Shown here: one piece after another, positions 23,069 to 38,000 of the stretch
Layout: every line of letters starts with the position of its first letter
How positions within the stretch are numbered: the stretch's first letter is position 1
DNA from: Owenia fusiformis
Lineage: Eukaryota; Annelida; Polychaeta; Sabellida; Oweniidae
Assembly (NCBI GenBank): GCA_903813345.2
Contig: CAIIXF020000007.1
Coordinates: forward strand, 8,497,730-8,561,729
DNA: 64,000 nucleotides
Direction: 5' to 3'
The notes under the pieces: generated by a model
What the model saw: the letters and a program-made list of their open reading frames with translations, nothing else
Told to the model about the DNA's origin: nothing
Databases searched by the model: none
Program-made: the position numbers and the translations under genes

Positions 23069-26000
23069 GTAAGATTTCATTGCTTACTGGATCAGATTAA
23101 TTACATCTAAATCGATCACTTCACTGTAAATAGGATAGTTATTTAATCGTGATTCACTATTGTTTCATTTTGAAAGATGTGTAAAGAGACACAAAGGAAA
23201 ATTCGCACGATGAGAATTTCATGTTTATAAATTTTTAAATGGAATAGGTTATATTTTTCATGATTTTGTACATATTTACTCATTAAGGTAAAATACATTG
23301 TTCAAAAGATTGAGAATAAATTTTATTTTTCATTTTTCTGTGAGAGTGCAGAACTACTATACAATATGTATTATTAATAACATATTTACATTATCGCAAT
23401 TGCTAATTTCGTAATGGCATCTAATAGTAGATAAAATCACTTTCGCCAAAATATATTCATTTAATAAATTCTGCTTTTGTCATTGAGATAGATTTGGTTA
23501 CATTATATCTATATTTTTAAATGTCAGGTATGAAAAAAGAAAAAAATAGATGAAAATGTCTAAAATATAAATTGGTGATTAAATCGCAAAGCCTAATGAA
23601 TCTTTATCATCTTAAATTGCTATCTATTGTATGCAAAACAGTTTAGTCTTTATGAAAAAGATACAACTGTCTGTTAGAGTACTTTTAATGAGAACAAAGT
23701 CTTAATACTGCAAACATATTAAATGATATTCAAGTTGAATTAATATTACTTGAATTAAAACTAAACCTTATTTAATATGATCTTAAAATAACAGTTATTT
23801 TAATTCTCAAGAGGTTTTAACTATTTAACGATTTTTTAATGATCTATTTTTACTTTTCAAAAAATCATTGGATCACTTATCATTAAGAAGTAATTATTGT
23901 AATTTGCGCACTAATTATCTTAGAATTTATGTCACGTTTGAACTGTTAATGGATTGATTCAGCCCTGATTTGTTTTAAAAATAGCACAAACGTACAAGAA
24001 AACCTGTATTTAATATCGGTTATATTTTGAATTGTATTTAATACATGATATTTAGATATAATACTATCCCTATCTTAATATTGGTTATTAGTTAATGACT
24101 ATGATTATTAGTTTAGTTAGTTAGCATCTTGTTCCTAAAAATCTATGTCAAATGAATATTTAAACACTGATTTTTAATGAAAAATTGACATTGACAATGT
24201 TGGTATGTATGATCCATTCTATCTTCAAGTCAAAACAATGACAAATCATTAGTTGTCCAATACATTCCACAGTTTATTTAGACTTTGTATTTATAACCTA
24301 AGATCGGAAATTGAATTTTGGGATGGGAAGGGGATGTTGTGAATGCACAAATAAGTACAAGGTCAACACGCTAAGGACATTAAATAGATCTCTCTTTAAT
24401 AGTAAGTGCAGTGGATACACCATGTATACAGTACACATAGAGCATCCTCAAGTATTTGAAGATCCTTTGATTTCATACTTTATTTTGATTGATTTATGAA
24501 TTTGCATTTATATGTTTGTTTGAAATCAAGTATTTTGCTGTATCAGTTTAGATCTGAGAACTCTCAAAATGACATTAAAATGACTTACTCGTATATGGTC
24601 GATCAGGTTTAGATTAACATGGTTGTTAAGAAACTTGCATTTGGATTAGAAATGTGTTCGGATACACAGGTTTCACTGTATGTTTTTATTCCATTTAATA
24701 TTAAATCGAACACTATTCAATAATGCCCTTGGCGATTAGGGAAATCTACAAATGTATTATACATGTTTATTGAAACAAATATTTTATGATAAATTCAAAA
24801 AAAGAATTCTTTTCAAGTTCAAATTTTTGTTAACATCATTTTAACATTTTGAATATTTATACAATACATGTTTGTAACTTTACATTCCATTTATAATAGT
24901 CCACCTGTAACTTGTTCTATGTAATTTTGCATATTAAAATAGATATCTTATTATAATTTTCTTAAATGAAAGCTTTTTAACTTCAACTTTTTCTTTATCA
25001 CTGATTTAAAGTTTTGAATTGACAATATTTGTATCATACAGCTCTCTGACCTTGTATTCTATTCAAAATATACCACCTGTAAAAAGCTCAATGCAAATAA
25101 AAAATGGATTTCTTTCAGTGTTTTTCTCCTCAATATATAGAGTATTATAACAGTATAATAACATAGAATTCTGTTTTGATTCATCACCACTTATTTCTAA
25201 ACATTTGGCATTTAACTTTAGTTATTTCTCTTCAAAAGATTTGCGATGAATGTGAAGTTAAAATCATGGCGCATTAAGACCAGGGAATCAGTAAAGATCA
25301 TTTTTATCTGTGAATTTTTTATGAATGGATACATGGGATATGATACCAAATTATCTCAGTTTAGTTCGAAATACATGTATAAACACACCTTTTTTAGCTA
25401 ATAGGCATCTTTCAAGATTTTGACCCTCAACTCAAAAGTATTTACTTGAACTCAGCGGTGTGATTTAGAGCTTTATTAAGGACTTCAAAAGAAAATTTTA
25501 ACTCATAAATACTAGAGTTGTATACCAAAAAAAGTTCTCTATTACACATAGCATGAACATCACAAAGCTGATTTCATAAATGGATGGTGTCCAAATGTGG
25601 ACAGTTGTGAAAAAATTATGGTTCAACCTTCTTTCTCATCCCAATATAGAAATTGCTGATTTATATTCTTTTGAATTTTCCTTGAAAATCACGTTAATCT
25701 CAAATGAAATCTCAATTAACCATCAGTCACATTTGCTCTACGGTGGCTGTAGCAAAATCGATATAGAGAATGTATATATCATACTGCTTATCTCTATATG
25801 TTATGCTGCTTATTTCTCTCACTTTTTGGGAAGCTACAGCTGCTGTACGGTTGCCGTAGATCAAATGTGACTGAGGCATTATTTCCTCAGCTAACAGAAT
25901 TTATTCTGTTTATGATGATTTTGTCATTGACATTTGGATAACAAACCCAAAGGCATCATTAATGTCTCTCCTTATTTCTTGTTTCAGCTCATCACAGGGC

Positions 26001-29000
26001 AGATGCAGCGCCATCTTTGTATGTTGGGATGCACTTCCCAGGAGAAGGACGTCGACACCATAAGAAACATAAAAAGAGAAGTTCAAAAAAAGATCTAGCT
26101 GAAGAAGATGGTGCTCCGAGAGAATCTTTTAAACCACCTTGTATGTATTGCTTTCGTCAAGTTCACAGTCACCTTCTTTGACATTACAAGGAAAGAGGAA
26201 GATATGTTTTGAATCAATATTTTATTACCAACTAAAGCTTTCACTATTAATGATAGATAACTGAAGGCTCATATTGTGATGTAAATCACAGATATTGTGA
26301 TGTAAATCACAGATGTTGTGATGTAAATCAAAGATATTGTCATGCAAGTCAAACTATAGATATGCATGTACTTTCTGCTTTCTGAATTCTACCTTTGTGG
26401 TCTTTAATACCTATTGGGTTGATTGATGATAAAGAGCCCCAAGTTTTAGTCTAGAGACCTAAACATCTTCATTTATTAATAGCATAGCAAAACTTATTGA
26501 ATTGCATGCTTCTTCGTGTTTATTTGTATGAATTTATACAAATATATGTTCACAATTACTTAACTAAATAAAATGTCAAAGGATGTGACCTTTGTATTTT
26601 TTAATACAGATTTGGGGGAAATAGCTCTGTGTTTATTTCTGCAATGTGAATTCTCTTGTGTTGAACATTTAGTTCATTTTCCCATGTGCATGAACATTTC
26701 ATTTTTTGGATTCATAACTACGTGTTCTTAACTGAATAAAATGTTAAAGGATATGGCCCTTATATACATTTTAATATAGATTTGAGGGAAAAATCTCTGT
26801 GTTTATTTCTGCAATCTGAATTCTCTTGTGTTGAACATTTGGTTCATTTTCCCGTGTGCATGAACATTTGATTTTTTGGATTCACAACTACATGTTCTTA
26901 CCTGAATAAAATGTTACAAAGGATATGACCCTTATATACATTTTAATATAGATTTGAGGGAAAAATCTCTGTGTTTATTTCTGCAATGTGAATTCTCTTG
27001 TGTTGAACATTTAGTTCATTTTCCCATGTGCATGAACATTTCATTTTTTGGATTCATAACTACGTGTTCTTAACTGAATAAAATGTTAAAGGATATGGCC
27101 CTTATATACATTTTAATATAGATTTGAGGGAAAAATCTCTGTGTTTATTTCTGCAATCTGAATTCTCTTGTGTTGAACATTTGGTTCATTTTCCCGTGTG
27201 CATGAACATTTGATTTTTTGGATTCACAACTACATGTTCTTACCTGAATAAAATGTTACAAAGGATATGGCCCTTATATACATTTTAATATAGATTTGGG
27301 GGAAAAATCTCTGTGTTTATTTCTGCAATCTGAATTCTCTTGTGTTGAACATTTGGTTCATTTTCCCGTGTGCATGAACATTTGATTTTTTGGATTCACA
27401 ACTACATGTTCTTACCTGAATAAAATGTTACAAAGGATATGACCCTTATATACATTTTAATATAGATTTGAGGGAAAAATCTCTGTGTTTATTTCTGCAA
27501 TCTGAATTCTCTTGTGTTGAACATTTGGTTCATTTAACCACGTGCATGAACATTTGAACATTTTTTTTTATTTTTTTTATTTCATTTACTTACTAGTGCT
27601 ACCAATTCCTGAGAATGACATATACCAAGGTGAATGCATGACACGCCACACTTTACCATGAACCACCACATCAATGCTTGCTTTTCACATTTTACTTAAG
27701 TGACTCAACTTCAAAATTCCTCAAAAACATAAGTAAATAAAATAATAATCTACTATGGTACAACTTTTTTCATTAAAAAGACTTACCACATAAATAGCTT
27801 GGAAAGTATAAAACTATGATGCGAGCATATTATGTAGAACATAGAAAGGTTAAAAAATCACTATCTAATTACAGATCGTTATGCTTTGAAATGATCTAGA
27901 GTATTTTAGAATCACAGTTGAGCCTCTTTTATAGCAAATTTTGTTGAGCCTCTTTAATAGCAAATTTTTATGTTTCTGATTCTATTTCATCTTTCTTAAA
28001 TGTTAGATGTTTTGTTTTTAGGCTTTATCTAGGCTAGTTGTCTTATTTGTATTATATTATTCTTATATTTTTATTCAAACACTTTTAATAGAGTACTCGT
28101 GTGTACTATGCTGTTTTTTCATAGATTCACTCATAGTATTTCACTGTTTATAAAAATATTATATTCATCATTATGTTGCTAGAGTGTTTGTTCCTACTTA
28201 CTTCAGCTTTTGTGAGTGTGTACATTTTATTTATCTTAGTGATGTCTGATCTAAGCTTGTATTAGCGAATGCAACTAACGCCTATCGGCTACCGGATTAA
28301 CCTACTATTTTATGGGTAACTCATTTAAGTATCAATAGTACCTGCCACTATTCCATTCATATTTTAATGAGTTGGTCATAAAATAGTAAGTAAATCCGGT
28401 AGCTGACAGGTGTTAGTTGCATTCGCAAATACAATCTTAGTATGTCCTTTGTGTCTGTATTCTTTCATCATATAAATGTTTTGATTTAAATCACAGCAGT
28501 GTTATTTATGAGTATCATGTATGATCATCATGGTGGTGATATAAGCAGAATCACTTTTATTAATTTAAATTTGTATTTTTGTTTTGAATATATTCCAGTT
28601 ATTGCGATGCTAACTATGTTGTTTTCATATTCTAGCTACACCCCCTTCAGAGCGCGTCCAGTTTTTGATTGGCCAGGATGCTGCCAATGACGAGGCTCAC
28701 GAGGCGCATGACCTGTTCTGTGAGATGGAGGAGCTACATATATATGATGACCAGGAAATGGAATGGAAGGAAACTGCCAGGTAATTCCTCAGTCACATCT
28801 GATCTATGGCAACCGTGTGGCAGCTGTTGCTTCCCAAAATAATGAGAAATATGGAAAGTAAAAAGTAGGATAAGCAGTACAATGTTGATTTTCTATATTG
28901 ATTTTGTGAAGCTACGACTGCTGTACACCTGTCCTTGAGCAAATGTGACTGAGGCTTGAGTTAGCCGTTGTTGACAAGCAAAGCTAGTTTCATATTGTCT

Positions 29001-32000
29001 TTTCCCCATCCCTTTATAAAAAAAAATCAAAATATTGATTCAGTTAAATACCTAGGGTCAAAAATCAATATTTTACACTAACAAAATTGTGATTTACTCC
29101 CTCATTAGAAAGAATTTTTTTTTATCCCAACACACCATCCCTAAAACATCTTAAATTAGGGTTATCCACATCAGATCCAATAGTAATGTGTAAGTTGATC
29201 ACCATACCTAAGATGCTCAATACAAAAAATTCAACTCAGTCAAGTGAAATACTAATTCGTTCCTTATTAAATTCTTAAAAAGTAGACTTTCCAAAGATAG
29301 GGAATGAGTACAATTGATCAAGCCTCAATAATACAACATTTATATTCCATGGTTTCAATTGATCTACTAGTAATCTTGATGAAATGTAGTTATAACCAAC
29401 ATTGAATAAATCATCTACTCATTTTAGATGGGTAAAGTTTGAAGAGGATGTAGAAGAAGGTGGAGATAGGTGGTCCAAGCCCTTTGTGGCAACACTATAC
29501 CTCCATGCCCTCTTTGAATTGCGCAAGGGCCTAATGAGTGGCACCTGTTTACTTGATATGGAGGCCAGTGATTTGGCAACAATTGCAGGTGAGTTCTCTC
29601 TCAGATTGGTTTTACCCCATGATGAAATATATGAGGATTTAGTATTGTTTCAGTAGGGATCTGGTGAAGCCCTCCATCTGGTAATCTGTCCAGAAAATAA
29701 CTCGAATACTAGTGGATGGATTGACGGATGTTGGTAAATAGTTATACACAAATTTTCAAGATGGCTGTCACTTTGTTATTTTACCTTTTTGTTGTAACTG
29801 GAAAAGTAGGAGAGCAACTTTGTTAATACATGTATTTCATATGTGAATACAAAGAAGCATATAACACTTTGACTTATAGATGGCCATTTTCAAAAATGTT
29901 TGATAGGATGTGCTAAGTATTTGTGTTGCCATTATCTAGATAACTTTGATGTAAACTTCTATTGATTGTTAGAAATAAAATTGTATAAAAATGCCTATTT
30001 TCTAACAATCCCTAAGTTTAATCATAGTAAATACAGTTTTGCATAGTTGTTTATTTGTCAATTAAATCGATTTTAAATGTACAGGCAACTGACACCCATA
30101 CGGGTGTATATAGTTACATATGATTATATTACATAATTGTATTAATCAAGATGACAAGATATAGAACTGTTTTTTAAGATAGAAAGTTAAAAGAAAAGTG
30201 ATAGAAGAGAAAGAAATATACATATATAAAAGCACATATAGCTAAATGTTATACAGATTTATTTAATACTTGTCCAGATAATACTTTTTCAAATCTGACT
30301 TAAATTTATTTCTAGAATTCAGATGTTTAAAAGTTTCAGGTAATTCATTCCATGTTATTTGTCCTATGTATTTAATGCTCCTTTGTCCAAATGTAGATTT
30401 AAATTGATTAGCTCTAAGATTGAATCTATAACGTGTCTCTTGACCATGAGTTTGAGCATTTGATATGAAGTAGTCAGAGAATAAAGTTTTAGGAAATTCT
30501 TTAGGTCGTTTGAGACAATTATATACAAAAATACCGACATTTAGCTTATGAATATCTTCTAATTTAAGTATTTTTATTTTTTTAAATTGTGGAGAGGAAT
30601 AGTCTGTTCTAGCACTGTTTGTAATTAGTTTTAAGAATCTTTTTTGTACTTTCAAAATTTGAAACAATAGAGCTTTAGTTGCTGTTCCCCAGATAAGAAT
30701 ACAATAATTTATATGGCTATATATAAGAGAGTAATAGATAGACATCATTGCAGTGTGATTTATCTTATTTTTGACCTTGAAAAGAATTCCTACTACTTGT
30801 GAAATTTTGGTAGATACATGAGCAATATGCTCATTCCATTTAAGTTTATCATCGATAATAACTCCAAGGAAAGTGGTCTTTGAAATTCTTTCAATAGGTT
30901 TATTTCTAATTTTAATATTTAGCATTTTTATTTCAGATTCTTTTAATTTGTGTGGATGAAAGATCATGAATTTTGATTTTTCTATATTAAGCGATAGTTT
31001 ATTTGCACATAGCCATTCGTCAAGATTTTCTAATTCAGAGTTAACATGATTAATGAGAGTACTTAGGTTTTTATGTGAGCAGAGAAGGTTTGTATCATCA
31101 GCAAAGATAACAAATTTAAATATAGAAGATGTCGTAACAATGTCATTGATGTAAATAAGAAACAGAATAGGTCCAAGGATCGAGCCCTGTGGAACCCCAC
31201 AGGTGACTGTGTTGGTTTTGGAAGTCTTGTCATTATATTCTGTTTCCTGAGTTCGGTTTGAAAGATAGCTAATGAACCACTTATGTGCATTTCCCCTGAT
31301 TCCATAATAGTATAATTTTTGAAGAAGTATTTCATGATTAACCGTATCAAATGCTTTAGACAAGTCGATGAAAATAGCAATATTAAGATCTTTCTTTTCA
31401 ATTGACTGGATTAATGTTTCTAAGAAGCTGGTAATAGCCATATATGTAGATCTGTTTTTTCTAAAGCCAAATTGCTGTTCACAGAAGATATTATATTTCT
31501 CTAGAAAATCTACAAATCTACAAATCACATCAATTTTTGTTAAGAACACATAGCCATCCATACAGCTATTCATACTTTCTTATTATTTGCAGATCTTGTA
31601 ATAGAGAATATGGTTGCCAGTAAACAGCTGGACCCAGGTCAGTCTGATAATGTCCGTGACGCTCTCCTGTCTCGTCATCGCCATCAATATCAAAAGTCTC
31701 ACGCGTCTGAGAAAAAAGGGAGCAGCAAAGGTCTACCCATCATTCGCTCACTAGCAGATATTGGCAAAAAACACTCCGAACCAAAAAATTTAGGAGGAAG
31801 TAAGTATAGAACGATCATTTACCAATTGAATTGTTTTGGATAAGTTCAGCCAGTACTTGTTATAATATCATGAGTTGTGATCCATGAAAAATCAATTGTC
31901 TTTTACAATGTTATGGTCCTATTATCATGACAGACAATTTTTGATATTCATGGGTCATGATTCAAGATATCCTTCAGGAAATAGGCTAAGATCTAAAATC

Positions 32001-35000
32001 AAATTGTTTCTCTATATTCTTGTTCTGTCTCTTGTATGTAGCATCTGTTTTATGGTAAACAAATATGACTTCATTTGTAATTTTTCTTTGTTCTCGTCTT
32101 GGATATCACAACCATTGAATTATAACTAAATATCTGCCTTTATGTTTTACGTAAAATCATTTCTTTATTGTTCATAATCTTGTGTATTTTATCTTTTTAA
32201 CTTTTGTGTCTCTATAATATTATAACATACAGCATTGTGTAGCAGCTTAGTGATTACATAATTTATTACTCTATACAAATGTGTTAGTTTAATTGGAGCT
32301 GTACATAAATGAATTAATATCCACTATGTGTATTAATTGTCTCTGTGCGATACTCTTAAAATAGCGCTTAGGGTGTGAATCATTCTTAAGGGTCAGTCTT
32401 TGTTTAATTTTTCATTTTGATAGTCTTCTTCTTGGTATCATAGCGTAAACTCTTATTGTGAAAAACAGATGTGTATCATTTGACGAATCCTCGTAAAGTT
32501 AGATTAAAATATGGTGAATTACTTTATGAATGTAAAAGAAATTAACTTAAATATAGTGAAGAATGGTCAGATAATCAGAATAGCATCTTGTAATTTTATA
32601 ACAAGCAAATAAAAGGTTCAAAATTATGCAAACACTGTGTATGTAGTTTATGATAAGGAAAGAGCTGTCATATAATTTGAACATTAGGGACTTTGGGCAA
32701 GCTTGTTACAAGTAAAAAAGGTCTTATAAATGAGAAAACTAGGGACTTAGGAATCTACATGCATTCATATATGTTTGTAGTAGGCGAACGGATCCTAGGA
32801 TGCTGCCATATCGATAATGGTACATTATGACACGGGCATCCAATATGTTTCACCAAGTTTGAACAATCTGTTGAGTCGTTGACCCACCCTCCTGCCATCA
32901 CAATGTGTTTTCATGAATGTAATTAAAAATTGACTAGACTGTATTGTAACCCTGCCCCTCTTATGTCATTAACAATTTATAAATGCTTGGTCTTCACTGC
33001 ATTTATATGTCAGCTGAGTGAATGAAGATGTTACCCCATGCCCAGATTCTTACATCCTATGATGAGGGAGTGGACAGGTGGGGGGGGGGGCTAAAGGGTC
33101 ACATTGCAAGACTATCATTCTTCTTTACTGTCTTCTATCTTTTGCCAGGCCCACAACTATGGGGGTTTAGGGAGTGCGTTTGAACCCCCCTTGCCAAAAA
33201 TTCTTTCAAAATCATGCAGTTTTTCACCATTCTGAGCACTTTTCAAGTGATTTGAGCCAAAATGGTCAAATGTGAACCCCTCTCTTGAATTTTTAAAAAG
33301 TTAAAACTCCTTGGCAAAAGCTGGCTATGGGTCTGTTATTATTACCTTTATGCACTGTTGTATTTGCCTATTAATTGCTTTGTTTCATTCTATTTTGATG
33401 TGTGTTTCTATTTACTTTTGCACATTTATATTTCTAACATGTTTATAATTCTGTGTGTTATGCTGTATGATTGTTTTAAAGGGCGTTTGAGTGGGCGAAG
33501 AAGTAGCCTGCCTAGTGGCAAATCAAGTGGGTTTATTTTGAGTATTTGCTAGATAATATATCATTAGTCATTCTTATTCCCTAATTGGTGCTCGGGCCAG
33601 TTATTTTACTCAAAACATTTTACAAACCATCATCAAATTTTTATGTAAGCTTTGACATCCTTGGAATAGTACATCATGATTATTGCTAGAAAAAGTACAA
33701 CCCTCAACATATAGCATATTGCCGCAAGACTGTGGACCCCCCTGAGTTCTTCACCTTCACCCTGTGTCGGGAAGATGCAAGCGCACAGGAAGTGGGTTCA
33801 CAGTCTTGCGGCAAGACTACAACATATAACTTAGCTTATTATTTAAATTACAAATGCATAATCCGTGATAATAACATATTGGCAAAGTGCAATATATTGT
33901 AACATATACCCATCATTATTTAAATTGAATAAAAACATCAATGTTATATTACAGTTTTTATAACATTCAGTGCTTTTAATGCTAAACGCTTTTATCATTT
34001 TGGACCTTGTTTTTTACATCTGAAAACAATTTGTATTAGCTTACAATATTTCAGATTTAGATCTCTTTTAGAATAATGCATTCATTATAAGTTATGTAAA
34101 TACTTTCTAATTTTGTTAGATAGTGTTTCTCTCATTTAATAGTAGTTTCTATATCTTTTTAGTTCTTAATTTTCCTTGAATGATTTCTTTGGCTATATTA
34201 AATTTAATTATCTGACACACTGCTCTGATTATACTGCAATAAAATTAAAATAATAATAAATAAATTAGTAATAAATAGATAATAAGTATAATAGTGATAA
34301 TAGATAGATTTCGTAACTCACTTATAGCATGTTTATTATTCCCATATAACTTATAAAGCGTTTGATTACATCATCATTTATTGCGCACCTCAATATGTCC
34401 ATAAGGGTAATATTCTTATAAATCGTCTATACATAAGGATATCACACTTATGGACGTATTGAGGTGCGCAATAAATGATGACGTAATTAAACGCTTCATA
34501 GGTTATACATTATACGGGAATAATAAACATGCTATAAGTGAGTTGAGAAATCTCTCTAATAATGATACACATGCTCATTCTGGTATAGAAAATATGCATA
34601 CTGTATTTTGTATGCATACTGTGCTATGTGTGTGTATTTGGTATGTTACACTTTTGGATGGTTTGTACAATTTTGTACAAATCACCAAATTTTGCACGAT
34701 TTTGCATGATTTTAGGGCTGGCATAGAATTGAATTTTCTGAAAAAATTCTCGTAATGGAAAGTCACATAATTCATAATGTTTATCTCATGATTTAATTTA
34801 CATACTTTTATATGAAACTTTCTTTCGATGAAATAATGAATTATGGATGCCTTTGAACCTGCTCCAAGATGTAATTTCCCAAAATAATATTGAACTCTTT
34901 CCATTCTTTGTCAGCCCTTTGTGATTCAGTTTTTTGCATGGTTTGATTTGCACATTTTCTTCTGTTGCTTATAGGTAGCTCGAGTCTCTCTAGTAAAACT

Positions 35001-38000
35001 GGTAGAAAAATGAGCATGCCAGCTGCTATGGGTATGTCTAGTAGACCACACATTCTCAGCTTTTCTATTACCTCCTACACCAATTCTCTGGTTACCTCCC
35101 ACTATCTTGTATCTGGAAAGAGGCAGAGATACTTTTACATACTTTGAGATTCATTTATGAACCTCCAGGGTCATAAGAGGATGAACAACACCATAATTCA
35201 TAGATGAACACATCTTTATGTAAAGATGAACCACCTAGAGGTTTATCTGTATATTGAAACATTTTTTGCATTCTGGGTACTCCCCTTCTTCTTCAGGTAG
35301 AATAATGGGGGAGGGGTGGGTGATTCAGGGTGTTAATGCGAGACTATTGTAACCTCAATTCTCTTTGTATTATTCAACTCTTCACTTCATTGTATACAGT
35401 AACTTCCTTATTGACCCCTTGATATGCCATACTTAATAAATATACAGGCATACATTTTATTGTTCGCTAAAAATGAAAGGTACACATTCCCCTATGAGAT
35501 AATACACTGCCCTATTTGGCCCTTTGATGTGCTAATGATGATGAACTCAACCCTTGATATGCTATACTTCATAAATATACAGACATGCATTTTATTGTTC
35601 ACTAAAAATGAAAGGTACACATTCCCCTATGAGATAATACACTGCCCTATTTGGCCCTTTGATGTGCTAATGATGATGAACTCAACCCTTGATATGCTAT
35701 ACTTCATAAATATACAGACATGCATTTTATTGTTCACTAAAAATGAAAGGTACACATTCCCCTATGAGATAATACACTGCCCTATTTGGCCCTTTGATGT
35801 GCTAATGATGATGACATCTTTCCTGCTAAATGATTTTAGGATATTTCGCTTTGATCTCATGTTCTGGGAGAACATTTTTGTAAAACTAAGAAAATCAAGA
35901 AATTCTGTTCCTGTGATAACATTAAATAGGATAAAAACATATATGTATAAAATCAACTTCAAATATTTTTATTGTTAAGTTTCTAAACTTGTTACACTTC
36001 GTAATCATCCTTTATTATTTTCAATGGTAATCCCTATCCGAAATCAAACTAGGTAGAAGCTCACCCATAAACATTTTTTGCCCATTTTTCTCCCCATATT
36101 ATTTTTGGGATCACACAGTGAGCCTATGGGATCGACTAGTTTTTATCAAAATCAATTTAACAAACAGTTTAAATACAGATTTTAGTAACTATAACCCGAT
36201 TACTCAAACTAACTCTTGCATTCTCAGCAATATGTGTAATAAGGTTCTATGTAAGATAGTCAAAATAAAAACTAAACATCTATGATCAAAATCAGAATCG
36301 GAATTTTTTTCTCCCAATATTTTTTTCTATGTGCTTATATGAACTTGGGTCTTGTCAGTTGTGGCTATGGCAGTCTTTGGTATTTGTACAGTGTACTTGT
36401 GTTGTACTGTAGTGTATCAGTGAATCTGTTTCATAATGTATTTTTGAGATAGAAATGTCTTGTACTGTACTGTGTGGTTCCTTTGATTTCTGTAATGGCA
36501 GGATAAAGTCCTGTATGGTACTACACTGTTCTATTCTGTACCATCAGGATTCTAGAAACTTTTATTATACTGTACTGTACTGTACTGTACTGTACTGTAC
36601 TGTACTGCACTGTATTGTTCTGTAATGTACTACACTATATTATACTTTACTGTGCCTTCTCAGTACAATACAATGTTTTAGTAAACTGTACAGTGATGTG
36701 ATGTTAACTTATTATTTTTTCAACACTGTTCTGTCCAGTGATGTTATGCTGGAGAGATAAAAAAACTTTACACTATGGTTAGAGCAATATCAATTGTACA
36801 GGGCTCTCTCCCCACATTGAAATCTCTGAGGCACAGCACCTCCATAACTCAAAAGATCCTCCATAAAAACCATAAAATTCTTTAAATCTCGCACAAAACA
36901 TTACGAAATCTTAAAATGTTGCACTAAAAATTCCAAAAAGCCTAGAATATTGCACAAAACTTACATATATGAAAATGTTTTTAAAGAGAAAGTAAATTCC
37001 TCTACATAAAAATCCTGGGGAGAGCTCTAAAGTATAATTGCAAGTGATAAATCCCATGGATTAGGACAATATACATATCAGTCCCAGTACAGGTATATAC
37101 ATGTATATTCTTCATTGGAAATCCACAGGGAGATTTCATTGCTCTTGACCATGGTATAAGGCCCGTATTCACCTCTTAGGATATGTGGAATATCCTTCAG
37201 ATGATATAGTCCTTGGGATATTCCCCTTTTGAAATTCCTTCCTGTGAAAAATTACTGTCATGTATTTATTTCTATAGATATACCATGTAGGAGTACAGCT
37301 TCGTCATTTTGATTCTAATTCATAATTGTGTGATATAATTTATACTGTGTCTGTATAATTTGTTCCTATCCCATCATGTTGTATGATATCCATTCACATT
37401 TCAAACCATGATAAATATAAAGTATTGTCTATGACAGCTTTACTGATTGAATGTGAAACTACCTTTACATAAATGAGTTTTGGCTCAACTATAAGGATAT
37501 AATTATTACATGTATGTCACCACCAGAAATGGAGACATTGTTTTACTCTCCAACTTTTTATGGATGATGTTTGGCATCTGGTGGTTGGTGTTAGGCAGTT
37601 GGTGTTCAGCATTTGTAACAAATGACAGGTGGTGACAATTTGCATTCAGTTATTATGAGATCAAAATTGAGAGATGAATGTTGCTATGCTTTCACATTTT
37701 TTTAAAAGAATTTCAATTAATTGAAGACAAATGCGATTCATGCCATTAAAGGAACTCATGTAAAGGCTGTTTCACTTAAAATTGTAAGTCTGAATATAGT
37801 TAAAACTTCATACATTAATTTTGATCTTACCATCTCATATCTATCAGTGTTTTATTTAAAATATCTCAAGACCTCTATTATTACTAAAGCTTGGAAATAA
37901 ATGACTTCAGACTATAGAAAATGATAAAATGATGTTTCAGTCGCGTTTTAAGGCATCTATCATCAATTAAGGTCAAACTGTAGCTATTTAACATTGATAA

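Noticed and set aside
26545-27559. CRISPR-like array
   Set aside because: Repeats of about 171 bp in direct contact without unique spacers are satellite DNA, and the window is clearly eukaryotic.
31063-31401. 112-codon minus-strand frame overlapping the RT frame
   Set aside because: It is a shadow in another frame of the reverse transcriptase, which has the real RT motifs.
35424-35978. 184-codon open frame with a 45-residue repeat
   Set aside because: It is explained by a three-copy 135-bp tandem array inside an intron; no splice or family support.
36500-36520. Possible phase-1 exon after TCTGTAATGGCAG
   Set aside because: An in-frame TAA follows at once.
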